Part shown: one piece after another, positions 1 through 11,362 of the stretch
Layout of the letters: every line of letters starts with the position of its first letter
Numbering within the stretch: the stretch's first letter is position 1
NCBI GenBank assembly: GCA_012184525.1
Contig: WOFQ01000015.1
Coordinates: forward strand, 558,001 to 622,000
Source: Xenoacremonium recifei
Taxonomy: Eukaryota > Ascomycota > Sordariomycetes > Hypocreales > Nectriaceae
Direction: 5' to 3'
Length of the DNA: 64,000 bases
The notes under the pieces: generated by a model
What the model was told of the DNA's origin: nothing
Seen by the model: only the letters and a program-made list of their open reading frames with translations
Databases searched by the model: none
Position numbers and translations under genes: made by a program

Positions 1-290
1 TGCAGTAAGTGTGTGATAAACTGAGCGCAACTGAGCGAGTTGGGACTATGAAGACAAGCGGATATCATACATGTCAGAAACTTTGATGTATTTCTGAGAC
101 AATCGAGTACCAATTACTACTAACGAACAGGTCAGCAGCCACGATCGAGGGAATTCCTCATTTGCAAGATTTTCTTGGGGACGACACTGGGGCCGATGCA
201 GGAGCTGATCCGGAACGATTCCGCATGTTTCATGGCTTGGACCCTAGGACACCTCCTCCACCCACAACCGCGCTAGATCTATCTGGCTGA
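1..290 (+). CDS. 3' end of an unidentified gene (partial)
   Basis: Only the last coding exon is well supported, about positions 131-290, ending at TGA 288-290. The window opens with TGCA followed by a consensus donor GTAAGT at 5-10. A textbook branch site and acceptor (tactactaacgaacag) end at 130, so 5-130 reads as an intron. The exon encodes about 53 residues that end PPPPTTALDLSG, acidic then proline-rich, with no motif I recognise. The frame is chosen because it stays open from the acceptor to the TGA and joins cleanly to the upstream bases. The body of the gene lies outside the window, so the product cannot be named. The chance that this is only a fortuitous splice-like signal is moderate. 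Confidence 0.5.
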
Positions 291-671
291 GCTGCAATTG
301 GTGCTTGTAAGTGTTCGTCGAAGCCCAGGCCCCGAGATCTCCCGCCAAGATCATCTGATAAGATATAGTGCTCCCAGGAGTCCCCTGCTCCCTCGCCAAC
401 TGGGTCCTAGTCCGGTAAAGGGCGTGCATTGGTAGAGTAGACAAGCTTCGTCAAGCTTTTTGCAACCCCACTGGCGAAACTTGTGGTATTACACTATCGA
501 AATTCACGAGGTGCTGTTTGGGGAGGTTCAGTGTGGGGGATGCAGAGTTCTCCTCGGGCGAGGCGGCATGGGTGTTCGATCCATGGCTGTGGGTAATCGA
601 GTGCTTTGACATAAATGGGCTCTATAGGCACAAGTGATCGTCTGTCAAATTCCACCTTCAATACCAGCAAA
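291..671. other. Spacer upstream of the ferric reductase
   Basis: About 380 bp between the partial upstream gene and the ferric reductase. It should hold the terminator of the first and the promoter of the second. I see no clear TATA box. An in-frame ATG at 615 could extend the next protein by 19 residues. Confidence 0.5.
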
Positions 672-3274
672 ATGCGAGACATGTTTCAATCTTCCTCCTG
701 GCCTGTATGGCTGTGTCTACTCGCTGTCTTACGGACAGCACAAGGTGAAGCCGCGGACCAGGTATGCGTCTTGTCACTCGTAGATGTCTACGGCGACCTC
801 CCTTTTGTCGGTGTCGGCTACGAAGACTACTATGTCAGTCTGTGTCAAAATCCTCTCACCGTTGCTTCCATGTATGCTGCCATTAAAGTATACTGTACAG
901 AGCACGAGAAAGAAGCAGGTGAAAAGGAATGGGAGTTCTACTGCCACGCATATGGCGAAGTGCCATTGCTATCAGAGTCAGCCGTGGCCGCAAATATCAC
1001 TGATGATGCCATCAAAAATATGAAGGTTATTGGGCTAGAGGATGTTGACTCTGGAACCAACCTCACTACTCCTGTCATGATTTCGAAAGATCTCTTTCAC
1101 TTGTCATACTCCACAGAGGTTTGTGTTGAAAGGTTCCGTATATTGCTGTGTTGTTTCTTACTTTTTGCAGTACGATTGGGCTTTCGAAAGTCGAGTACAT
1201 AAGGACTGCGGGTAATCCAAACCTCTACCCTATTTAATATCTTTTGTCTAATGATTTCTTTTCGTACAGATGGGCCATGTACGGATTCTGGGGTCTTGTC
1301 CTGGTGGTGGGCATGGTTCACAATCTGGTAACGCAGATCCAGGAGCGCCGCCTCGGGCCACCGCAACCAACGGTCGAAGATAACGGTGCAAGCGACACGA
1401 GAAGAACATCAACTACCACACAAGGCGCCAGCGCCGGCACGCGTGCCTACGCCTGGTTGCGAAAATATGTTATCACACCAAGCTCACTGCCTCCCTATCA
1501 TCGGCAAGTTGTGTTTGGATGCACAATCCCGACCCGTCTACAGTCTATTGTTATCTACGCGTTCTGGATTCTGAATATCGTTCTCTGTGCTATTGACTAT
1601 CGGGGCTTTAAGGGAAACCTATTGTAAGAAATCCTGTCCTGCTTAAGCTGAAATTGACTAACGTGTTGGTAGCTGGTCTGCAGTTCCTACGCAAATCTGG
1701 AGATACGTCGCCGATCGAACCGGAATCATTTGCTATGCCAACTTGCCACTCTTGTGGATGTTCAGCGGTCGAAACAATATATTCATTTGGCTCACCGGCT
1801 GGGACTACTCGACGTTCAACTTGTTTCATAGGCATATTGCTCGCGTCGCCACGCTTCAGGCAATTATTCATTCGATCGCATATACTGTTTTCTATAAAGA
1901 CGCTGGCGACTGTAAGTGAATTAATACCGGTAAACTGTCATCAATACTTATTGAAATAGGGATGTACTATTTTGAATACTGGCACCAGCCTTGGTGGTAC
2001 ATGGGGGCTATGGTGAGTACTCAACTTTTCTTTGCCGTTCCTATAAGTCCATCTCCTTACGATCAATCTAGGCCACAGTCTCTATGAGTTTTCTTGTCTT
2101 CTTTTCGTTCCATTTCTTTAGACGAAAGACGTACGAAATTTTCTTGCTTCTACATATTGCGTTGTCTATCATCGTGATCGTGTCTCTCTTCCGGTAAGTG
2201 TCCTGTTCTATCAAAAACCTTTACTAATATTGCTACAGTCACACTTCTATCTTCGATGGACAATACAACGGCTACCTGTGGCCTCTGGCTGCTATCTGGT
2301 GCTTCGATCGCTTCGCAAGAGTTGTTCGCTTGCTGTACTGCAACTTGCACGTCCGATCTGCGAAGGGCAAGACGATCCACGTCACCAAGGCCACTGTAGC
2401 CTACCACGAGGATGCGGATATCCTTCATGTTGAAGCCACACCCGCGGCAACGAACGTATTCGTCGGACCTGGACAACACTATTACTTGTATCAGCCATTT
2501 AGACTGGCAGGATGGGAGAACCACCCCTTCACGCTCACCTCCTGGTCTCAACAGAATGCCAACGAAGATCCTCGGGCATCTAGCGCTAGGGACGTGACCC
2601 TTTCCTTCTGGATGCGGCCGCGAGACGGCTGGACGAAACAGCTCAAGAAGCGATGCTCCAAGTCGCCCAGCGTACCTGTTCCCGTCACACTTCTTTTGGA
2701 AGGACCTTATGGCAGATACGAGCCGCTTTGGTCCTTCGACAATGTTCTCCTTATTGCTGGTGGTTCTGGAATTGCAGCAGTGGTTCCCTACCTTATTGAC
2801 CATGTTCGACGGTCTGAAGGAGGTGGACCGACGCGTACCAAGTCAATCTCTGTGGTTTGGGCGAATCGCACCGAGCAATACGTAAGGTTGCAGATGGATG
2901 GACCTCTGGGTTCTGCACTGGCCCGAGACGATGTGAATGCTACCATGTACATTACGTCCTCTGATTCCGCCGGATCACAAACACCGACTCCGCCTGCCTC
3001 CGAGAAACACGGTCCCGAAGATGCAACATTTTCCAAAGAACTTGGTGTTCTGAATACATCGGAACGTCATGAGACGCTGCCCATCCAGCACGGAAGACCA
3101 GACATTGCATCTATTGTTGCCAAGACTGCTTCCACCGATGTTGAAAGCCAGTGTCGATTGGCCATCTTCGTTTGTGGCCCAGCAGGACTTGCGGATGCTG
3201 CTCGTGACGCTGCGTATCATGCAATGCGAAATAACGACTCCGTCCAGTATTTCGAAGAGGCCTTTGGTTGGTAA
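672..3274 (+). CDS. Ferric reductase transmembrane protein (FRE family)
   Basis: Predicted 763-residue plasma-membrane flavocytochrome that moves electrons from NADPH through FAD and two hemes to extracellular ferric iron. Exons: 672-1118, 1171-1211, 1270-1623, 1673-1911, 1960-2012, 2072-2193, 2239-3274. I chose ATG 672 over ATG 615 because it places a signal peptide (WPVWLCLLAVL) at the very N-terminus. An extracellular cysteine-containing segment follows, then several membrane helices. A bis-histidine pattern (HRHIARVATLQAIIH, then LHIALSII) fits heme ligation. The FAD motif HPFTLTSW lies near residue 513, the NADPH-binding stretch LIAGGSGIAAVVPYL near 589, and the terminal FVCGPAGL near 729. 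Its 3' end faces the aldehyde dehydrogenase, 295 bp away. Family assignment is firm. The substrate could be iron or copper chelates. Confidence 0.93.
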
Positions 3275-3569
3275 GGTGGAAATCTTGGGTACAGATAAAG
3301 AATATGCAGAAGATAGATAAGAGAGGCAAAGGGCCTCCAACTCTTATAATTTCTGAAGAATCGCAGCACGAGTTCGGACAATGCCATTGCCTTTAGATAC
3401 GTTCTCTCATTGAATGATACGCGTCAGGATCCTCCCCAAGTGGCTGCGATTAGATCCTCATCAAGAGACAACTTCGGTGGTAATAGTAAAAATTGGATGT
3501 TTCAGCATTCCACGTAGCTGCTGTCTCTTGCTGCAATGAAAACCTTGATTCATCATATTCAACTATCAA

Positions 3570-5355
3570 TCAGCTAACGACGTTCTTATTCAAGAACAGG
3601 GTTTGCAAGTTGCAGAATCCCTTCAAACCATTCACACCCCACTCCAACCCAATACCACTCTCCTTGTGGCCACCGAATGGAGCTATAGGAGAGATGTCGA
3701 AGTGGCTGTTGATCCACACGGTACCAGCCTGGATCTTTCGAGCTACTGCCTCTGCCTTCTTGAGATCGTTGCACCATACGGACGCGCCCAAACCCATTCG
3801 AGTATCGTTTGCTCGAGCAATAACATCCTCTTCACTGGACCAAGACAGAAGAGGCACAATAGGACCTAGACTTGATGTGAGCTAGAATTATTTCGCAAAC
3901 TTGCAATAACAAACTTACCGAAAGGCTCCTCAACAACAATGCGCGACTTCTCAGGAGGCCGGTCAATGATTGTGGGCCCGATGAAGTATCCGGGAGAGGC
4001 ATCAATCTTTCCTCCAGTAGCGACCTTCCATCCCTGCTTCTCGATATCATCAAAGAATGTTTTCACACGCTCGTACTGCATCGAGTTCTGAAGTGGACCG
4101 TGTGTGGTGCCTGTTTGTGAGCCGTCGCCAAGGGTGTAACTTTTCACGGCTTTGACCAAAGCGTCCTTGAACTTGTCGTAAATGCTGTCGTGGACGTAGA
4201 TGCGCTTCACATTAAGGCAAACCTAGCAGCAATATTAGATGAAATGTATTCCTGAGCTGAAGGTGCTCGTCTTACCTGGCCTGAGTTTACGAAAGCAAAC
4301 AACGCGACCTAAAACAATATTCAGTAAGTTACGTTCACGTTTTTGAATGAAGCGGGGACATTTATAACCTTTTCGGCCACCTTCTCAACGTCAACATCTG
4401 GGAATACGATGGCAGGGTCGTTTCCGCCTCTTTAGTTATGTTAGCCTCGCGAGATCGTCAGGATTCGTTCTCGTCCACTTACAACTCAAGTGTAACTCTT
4501 TTGAGAGTCTTGCTGGCGCTCTGGAGGACAAGCTTGCCTGTTGCAGTCGAGCCAGTGAAGCTAATCTTGTCTATTCCTGGATGGCTGGTGATCCACGGAC
4601 CCAAGTGGTCATCGCCGCTCAGGGATTGCACCACTCCGGGAGGGAAGAATCTTTGGGCAAGTTCAGCCAGCTTCAGGCCGCAATAAGGCGTAAAGGGGCT
4701 AAGCAGATATCAGCGGAAGGATTATTGGAGTGAGACAGAAGAGAGTCTCACGATGGCTTAATAATTATGACATTTCCAGTCAATAAAGCAGGCGCAATCT
4801 TAGCAGTGGCGAGGAGAAGAGGGAAGTTCCATGGGATGATCGCCGCAACCACACCGACAGGGGTATATCTTGTGACAATGGATCGACTCTCGTTATCTTC
4901 GACAACATCCTCCGGGAGAGGGATGCTGGCCATGCCTCTAATCCATGCTATGCTCGCTTCAGTCTCAACGGAGGCTTGAGGGATCTACAACAGATTCTCA
5001 GTGCATGCTCTAAGTTGCAAAGTTATAGAAATAGGCTTACAGGCTTCCCCTGCTCTGCAATAAGCAGGTCTTGGAATTCCTGCTTGTAAGACTCGATAGC
5101 GTCGGCATACGCGAGGACGGCACGCTTTCGCTCGTCATAGGGTACCGCGGACCAGCTCTCGAAGGCTTTCTTAGCGGCGTTCACCGCGCTGTCCAGGTCT
5201 TCAGGGGTGGCAACAGGAATCTCTGCCTTTGGCTCCAAGTTTGCAGGATTTACTCCATGCCGACTAGCCTTAGTGGGTGCAAACTTGCCATTAATAATCT
5301 GAACAAAGCCGCTCTGGAAATCCAGTGCTTGGGCACCGTTGGTAGCGGCAGGCAT
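3570..5355 (-). CDS. NAD(P)+-dependent aldehyde dehydrogenase
   Basis: 485-residue ALDH-superfamily enzyme that oxidises an aldehyde to its acid, probably in the cytosol since no targeting signal is visible. Exons (descending): 5355-5041, 4984-4752, 4698-4483, 4429-4369, 4308-4276, 4222-3919, 3865-3570. The cofactor-site motif IPWNFPLLL, the general-base glutamate in LELGG and the catalytic cysteine in NSGQVC are all present. Each motif sits at or near an exon junction, so the splice model is needed to see them. The C-terminal APFGGHKESGIG motif is intact, and the length is typical for the family. It is divergent from the PhyH-like dioxygenase at 7130 across 1.77 kb. A TATAAAAG box lies 91 bp upstream of the start. 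The substrate cannot be told from sequence. Confidence 0.94.
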
Positions 5356-7129
5356 GATTGTGACTTGGTAAAAAGACTAGCTCCTAATGATGGAAGGAAA
5401 GAGACAAACAGAGGTAGTCTTTCTCGTCACCATGAATCATAGGCCCTTTTATATTCAGCCACTTCCCCGCATCACGGGAGTAGGCATTTGCGGGGGACGC
5501 TCAGCCGCGGTCCGGAACCCGACACTAATGGTCTTGTCACGCTGTACGATCCAATAGAAGGACGCTGTCCTACTAAACAGCACATGATCCTCGACATTCA
5601 GCATTGTTTGGTGAAACAATATTTCCTGGCTCACATCCATTCGCCCGAGCCTGTCACATTCACAGAGTGTCAACTATTAGTGAACTGCAACTCGTTTGGG
5701 GAAGGGATAGTGAAGAAGTAGAACAATGGTCCAACTAGTCTTAAGATTGAAAAGTCACCGTCCTTGTCCATGACTATGACCCTGCATCCTCTGCTCTTTT
5801 TCGCGTGCGTGTTTGAAGTGTCGACCCTCTAAATCTAGGGAGGATAATGCCTACCCGGCACGCGGGGCTCGGCCGAACACATCTCCAGATTTTACTCAAA
5901 GTAGAGCGATTGGCACCACGCTAATGAAGATCGGACACACTCATGTCATTGAGAGATCTCGGACCGAGCTAACCGATTCCCACCGACTTTCTCATCACTC
6001 ATCGCCCGGTCCGGGTCAAAAGAACTGCCTAGGGGGCGCCTCGGCGCCTGAAAATACTTAGTAATGGCCGCATAGCTTGCACAACCAGTTCGAAAGCGAG
6101 TGTCTCGTGGCTACTCTGGAGAGGTGGAGATGTTCCGTTCTTCGTTTTCTGTTCCAATGAAGAGGTCTGTAGGTCAGGCGTGATCGGGCAGGAAAGAAAA
6201 AAAATATACGGTAAATATTTCTGACTCCTACTGAGAGAGCAGAATCTTCTTGCCAACATTCCTCGGTCTGCTAAGTCAAATTTCCAGAGATGCACTCTAT
6301 CAAACCTGCAAGACTCTGAGCTGGAAAGAGTCCTGCGGAAACTGGTTCGAGCCAGAAGAGTCTTATATGCACGACTTCTGCTGCTCTCTCCTAGAGTACA
6401 TCTTTACAGTCTGATTACGTGAGCCGTACTCGAAGAGTATTGGTTATCAACACGGTCCGTCTTAAAATGACTATAATTAAGAGGGATCATGCACAGCGAC
6501 GTCATGTCGAGCGTGACTGTGTCAGCATTTATTTTCACGAGCATGCATGCAAGAGAATTGTATGCATGATAAAGGTAGGGTCATTTGTGCGAGTGTATCA
6601 CGATCGACGGTCACGGTCACGCATGACGGTATCGTAAAGTGAGTTCTCTGGATGTCCCTCTCTCCCAAAACAATCGGGTTTCGGCGTGATTTCCTTCTTT
6701 GGTCAAATAAGTAAAAATCCACGACGAAACTGTACGAAACTGTACAATGCACTCCAGGTGTCTCATTGCCCCATGGAGTGCCACGTCTTCCTTCGCACAC
6801 ATAATCGCCATGGATTGGATTGGAGCTGATCCCAGTCGTCCCAATGCGGAAACTTTTTCCACCACTAGCCGATGTCATCCAGAAATAACTGCCGTCTGTT
6901 TGGTTAACAATGATCACATGCCAATATATTCTCCATAAGACGTACCTAATTTGTCAAGAAATTCCGCGGATTTTATTCCTTTCTTGGTACCTCTTTTAGT
7001 ACTTTAATGAGATGAAGGTTCAAAACGTCTTCACGCGCAGTCTTGCATACATCAAGGATTGATAGTTATTCCTCCCTAAACGCACTACGCCTTTTCAAAG
7101 CCTCAATCTCAATTTAAGACCGTTCCATC
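5356..7129. promoter_or_regulatory. Divergent intergenic region, ALDH / PhyH
   Basis: 1.77 kb between two divergent oxidoreductase genes. Apart from the TATA box at 5446 I see a CG-rich palindromic stretch (ggcgcctcggcgcc) near 6036 and a short direct repeat (acgaaactgt twice) near 6725. Several short open frames occur, the longest at 6522-6917 on the minus strand. None shows family motifs, codon regularity or convincing splice sites, so I call no gene here. Confidence 0.5.
5446..5453 (-). promoter_or_regulatory. TATA box of the aldehyde dehydrogenase
   Basis: TATAAAAG on the minus strand, about 91 bp upstream of the ATG at 5355. Sequence and spacing both fit a fungal core promoter element. 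Confidence 0.55.
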
Positions 7130-8244
7130 ATGCATCACTCCGCGTCTCCAACAATATCAGGTGTTGAACTCTATGTCAACGATGGACTGCTCGGGTCCAC
7201 GGAGGTCGCACAAATGCGAGCTTCATATCCTGACGAGCCACTCGATGAATTGTACCGTCGATATCAGACTGACGGCTACGTTCTCCTGAAGGGTCTCCTT
7301 CCCCGCCAAGATGTTCTCGCTGCCCGAGAGTCCTACTTCAACTCCATGGCACCAAGTGGGGTTTTGCAGCCAGGGACAAAGCCGGTCGAGGGGCTTTTCA
7401 ACCAGGCAGCAGATCCTTTGGACTACCCAGGCGTCGGAGCTGGCAGCATTAAGAATGCCAAACCTGGTTCAACAGATAAGTCGACCCTGTTCGTTGATGC
7501 AGCACTCAAAGCACACACAGAGCCGTGGTATTCTGGGTCAAAGGGGGTTCAAGGGTTTTGTAATCATCCTCGCTTGCTTGAATTCATCTCCCGACTCACA
7601 GGCTGGGGTGACAGCATTCTGGCTGTGCGACGAACATTGCTGCGGAACAACACTCCGGGTAATCGGGCGATAGGCGTCCATTATGACCAATCATTCATGC
7701 GTCATGGTGAACCTACAGCAGTAACTGCCTGGGTACCCATGGGAGACGTTCGCGTCGAGGGAGGTGGTCTAATCTATCTCGAAGGAGGAGACGCTCTGGG
7801 ACAACAGATCGAGGAAGATTTTGAGCGAAAGGCCCGAGCTGCTGGGATGACCGAAGAGCAGGTAAAAGATGCCTATAATGCTAACATGATGAGCACGGGG
7901 TTTCTTTGTGATGGACCCCGGGACTTTGGACGAAAGTACAAAAAGAGATGGATGGTGAGCGCATACGAGGCAGGAGATGTGGTATTACACACACCACACA
8001 TGGTACGCATTCGTTTTAATTGTGGTTGAAAGAGAACCCGCAGACTGATAAAGCAGTAGATTCACGCTTCGACCATCAATCATGACCCAGAAGGCCGCAT
8101 TAGGTTGGGAACGGATCTGAGATTCGTCAACTCTAAGCGGCCATGGGATACGGTGAGCTATCCACCCTGATATACCCATTAAATGCAGTTCTCACAGAGT
8201 TTTAGCGCTGGAATAAAGACTTTGACTTTGACGACGGGCTTTAA
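7130..8244 (+). CDS. Phytanoyl-CoA dioxygenase (PhyH) family oxygenase
   Basis: 334-residue non-heme iron, 2-oxoglutarate-dependent oxygenase. Exons 7130-8002, 8060-8152, 8206-8244. The N-terminal part (QTDGYVLLKGLLPRQDV) is typical of fungal PhyH proteins. The metal-binding HxD is in GVHYDQSF. The distal histidine (STINHDPEGRIRLGTDLRF) is supplied by exon 2, and the last exon adds only RWNKDFDFDDGL. Without the second and third exons the active site would be incomplete, which supports the model. Homologues often act in secondary metabolism or on unusual lipids. The divergent ALDH neighbour suggests a hydroxylation-plus-aldehyde-oxidation route, but that is inference. Confidence 0.9.
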
Positions 8245-8366
8245 TTTGCCGGAGAAGCATACAAACGTGCTACTCTATTAGGGCATTTTGATCCCTTGGT
8301 AAAATGCCGAATAGTCCGATCCAGAATGGCAGAGGTGTATATGTTTTTATTCCGTTTTGAAAGGAT

Positions 8367-10521
8367 TTATGTACCGTTAAGTCTATCCATCTCTGCCCAC
8401 TCATTTTGTAACGAATGGATGAGTCCACTTGTCTTCCATTGTACCACATCAACGACCATTTTTAGATACTGTATAGTATGTTCGCGCTCTGTAGGATGAG
8501 TTATACAATAGCCGCCTTGGAATTCCGATGTTACTACGCGCCTCAGCGTGACATTTGGATCCGTAACTTACAAAGAGAGAGCATATGCGCCGGCAAATAA
8601 AACGCATTGACGGCATGCTCATTAGACAGTGCCAGACCCATGAGAATACCAAAATACGAGACAATCCGTCGCTTTCAAATTGTCAATAGAATGTCTTCCA
8701 TAAAGAATATTGATTAAGCCAACCTTGTCATTATACTCAAGCTCTGAAGCATGGTCTCTAAAGTCGGAACTAATGGCCTGGCTTTTATGAAGGCAGAGAA
8801 TGGCCTTCGCAGCATAGTAATGCTGCAGTGCGACGACTAAAAAAATATGTCAGAGATCGAGAAACTTGAAGGACGCAGATATCTTGCCTGGTACACCAGA
8901 ACCCATCCAAATGCTAGGGAAAGGTCTTCCTTCTGATAGGTTAGGAGGATCGTGATATAATGGTCGGAAAGAGGATGGCGTGTTCTTGTGCCAGTTCTCA
9001 ATTTCTGTCTCAACTTCATTCCAGGCTTCAGCCTGCAGGAGTTCCGGCGGTTTGCGCTCCCTATCCGCTGATCGCGCCGGGAAGAACAATGTGAGCAATT
9101 TTGCTAGATGGTAAACGATACGGTTCGCATGCGCTGAGTCGTCGTCCCTGACAAACATTGCAGATCGCTCGAAATTCTCCAAACATATTTCGATGGGTTC
9201 CCTTCGGACCAGATAGACGTAAATAGTCTGTCGAAGGTAAACCCAACTGGCAGCTTCTGCTAACCCGCCTTGGGCCACAAATTGCGCCACGGCATGGTGA
9301 TTCAGAAGATGCCGAGTTCCTCTCAAGTGATGATACTGAGAGTCACTTTCATTGTCATATTCCTCGTATAAGCGCGCGAACACGACAGCAGTAAGTATCC
9401 TAGAGTCCCAAGTCTCCGGCGGCATCGCCAAAGCTTCGATCAACAACTCAATGCATCGACCGTGGTAGTAGGTAGATTCCATTTCTGAAATTCTGTTCGT
9501 TCGGTGGGCGTCATATCGACTGGCAAGGGCAAGCACGCCATTGAGGATCATTGGCTCCTGTAACGCGAGACGGGGTACTTCCAGTGCAAAATGCCGGGCT
9601 TCGTCGCAAGCATCAGACTGCGAGGATTCGACTGAATGAGCGTCAAATATGAGATAGAGGCCATGGGTACTATAGCTTACAGAGGGAGCCAGTTTCTGAA
9701 CGTATGTACGAAATAAAAAAGCCTGGCGTTGGGTGAAGCAAATGGTAGGGGTTAATTCAGAATTTTCTGGGCTGAAGGTCCGAGGTTCCTGCTTGCGGGA
9801 AGCGAGAGGATCTGTGATACCCAGACTTGCGTCAAACAGAAGCTGTTCGACTTGCTGGTATTCATAGTGATCATCCACCGGTTTTTCCAAGGCGTATTTC
9901 TCGGTCAAGCCATGTTGGACAACCTCATCAGGTTGAAGCGTGGCACAGTGGTCTGGGGTGTTAGCATGGTCTGTTTGTGCTGGAACGGTAGTTTCTTCAG
10001 AAACGGGCGAAGTTGAATGACGGATGTCGACGTCAATGCTTTGCGTAACAAGAAAAGAAACTGATGAACATCAGCGTGCCTCCTTGTATATATGATGGTG
10101 GATTTCCGAACACACTTGAAATGGGGCCTGTAGTTGATGGCTCATTCGGCCTCGAGTTGCCCCGCATGTGAGAATGCTTGAAGCGGAGTCTGGTATCGAA
10201 ACGACAGTGTCGGCCTGAATCTCTACACGCTCCGCAGGCGGCGGCCCCGGGTTGAACGACACATTTGCGATGGCGCCTTTTGCAGGCATCACAGCAGCCT
10301 TTGCGTTTCATGCTATGAGGTCGCGCCGCGGAGGCTGAGGGTTTCGGTTGCATGGGTGTGTAGATGTGATGAACAGGGCTCGCTGAGCTGCTCCCCCGCG
10401 AATTAAGCCCTGGTGGCGCTGGAGCGGGGCTTCTTCCGAACCCGAAGCTGCGTTTTTGACATGGTGAAGGCTGGCGAGGTTTACAAGGAGTAGATAGCAA
10501 ATCTGGGGTCTTACATAACAA
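8367..10521 (-). CDS. Zn2Cys6 transcription factor
   Basis: 643-residue nuclear regulator. Exons (descending): 10521-10116, 10060-8897, 8836-8724, 8671-8572, 8515-8367; lengths sum to 644 codons. The binuclear zinc cluster has cysteines at about 77, 80, 87, 96, 99 and 106 (CDACKRRHRKC ... CGAC ... C) behind a basic, proline- and serine-rich N-terminus. The rest is a helical fungal transcription-factor domain (middle part RHFALEVPRLALQEPMILNG). The C-terminus is rebuilt from three small exons ending NEWAEMDRLNGT. The donor at 8723 is weak (GTTGGC), so that junction is the least certain. It ends 122 bp from the 3' end of the PhyH gene, so the two are convergent, and it may regulate its neighbours; that is inference. 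Confidence 0.86.
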
Positions 10522-11358
10522 GCTTTTATATCTACATATTGAGCATGAGCAAGAACAGAGCAGCTGCTATTGGTTTCAACCCGGCACCTGACGCTGGACA
10601 CGGCCTGGGCTATGTGCGTGGCCCGAGTCTGCATCCTTGGTTGCGCTATAATGAATTAATCACAGCTATTTTGGAACCCTAAAACATGCTCTGCTATTGA
10701 ACAACTTGTGGCTATGAACGAAACTCTCCGATGCCACCATAGCGACTTTCGCCACTGGAGAAAGTTTTTGCCAAAACGCTCAAAGTTTGTTGCTATTTAC
10801 GACACGGGCTGAGCTTCACCGTATGAGTCAACAGGCAAAAATGATTACGACGTCGCTTTAAGCCTCTTCTCATTTTCTTGTAATCTGTTTACCAGTGAAT
10901 CAAAGGTTCGAGTTTGGCTTTTGAAGTGAAGAAAACAGCCCGTCATTGCGTGCTCGCGTGGCAGTTTGTTAGGTCGGGTTCCAGACATGTTTATGCTTAG
11001 CAAGGCACTGTCTAAAGACTTCCAGGGCTCATCGATCACTGGAACAAGACAACCCGATTTGTGATTGGCCCTCTTGTTGTTGTCAAGTCAGAGCCCTATC
11101 AACGACTTCGAGTCAGCAACGTGGTTCCAACTCCAGCAATGCCATTCCTGGGTGGGCCTTACCGAGATCTAGATTCACCGACTGACTGATAACGGCCTAA
11201 AAAAATTTGACGATAGCTTCATTCAACCAGTGGGTCAAGCTAGCTCCAACTCCACTTGGTGCACTGCCATATCTCACTCCTGAGAATTTTTCTCCTCTGT
11301 TCTCTGTTCTCAGTGAATGCGATAGAGTAAGAATACGGGGATTATCATCCAGAATGCC
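10522..11358. promoter_or_regulatory. Divergent promoter region, Zn2Cys6 regulator / methyltransferase
   Basis: 837 bp between two divergent starts. No clear TATA box or repeat. The only feature I can define is the two-codon upstream ORF at 11354. Confidence 0.45.
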
Positions 11359-11362
11359 ATGA
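11354..11362 (+). promoter_or_regulatory. Minimal uORF overlapping the methyltransferase start codon
   Basis: The string ATGCCATGA encodes Met-Pro-stop, and the last four bases (ATGA) overlap the main ATG at 11359. Scanning ribosomes meet this start five bases before the real one. Either leaky scanning or termination-reinitiation would be needed to translate the main frame. Confidence 0.5.

Noticed and set aside
2150..2803. 217-codon minus-strand frame within the ferric reductase
   Set aside because: Overlaps conserved FAD/NADPH-binding exons on the plus strand. A shadow frame.
6522..6917. 131-codon minus-strand open frame in the ALDH/PhyH spacer
   Set aside because: No family motif, no sensible leader or splice sites, and composition like non-coding sequence.
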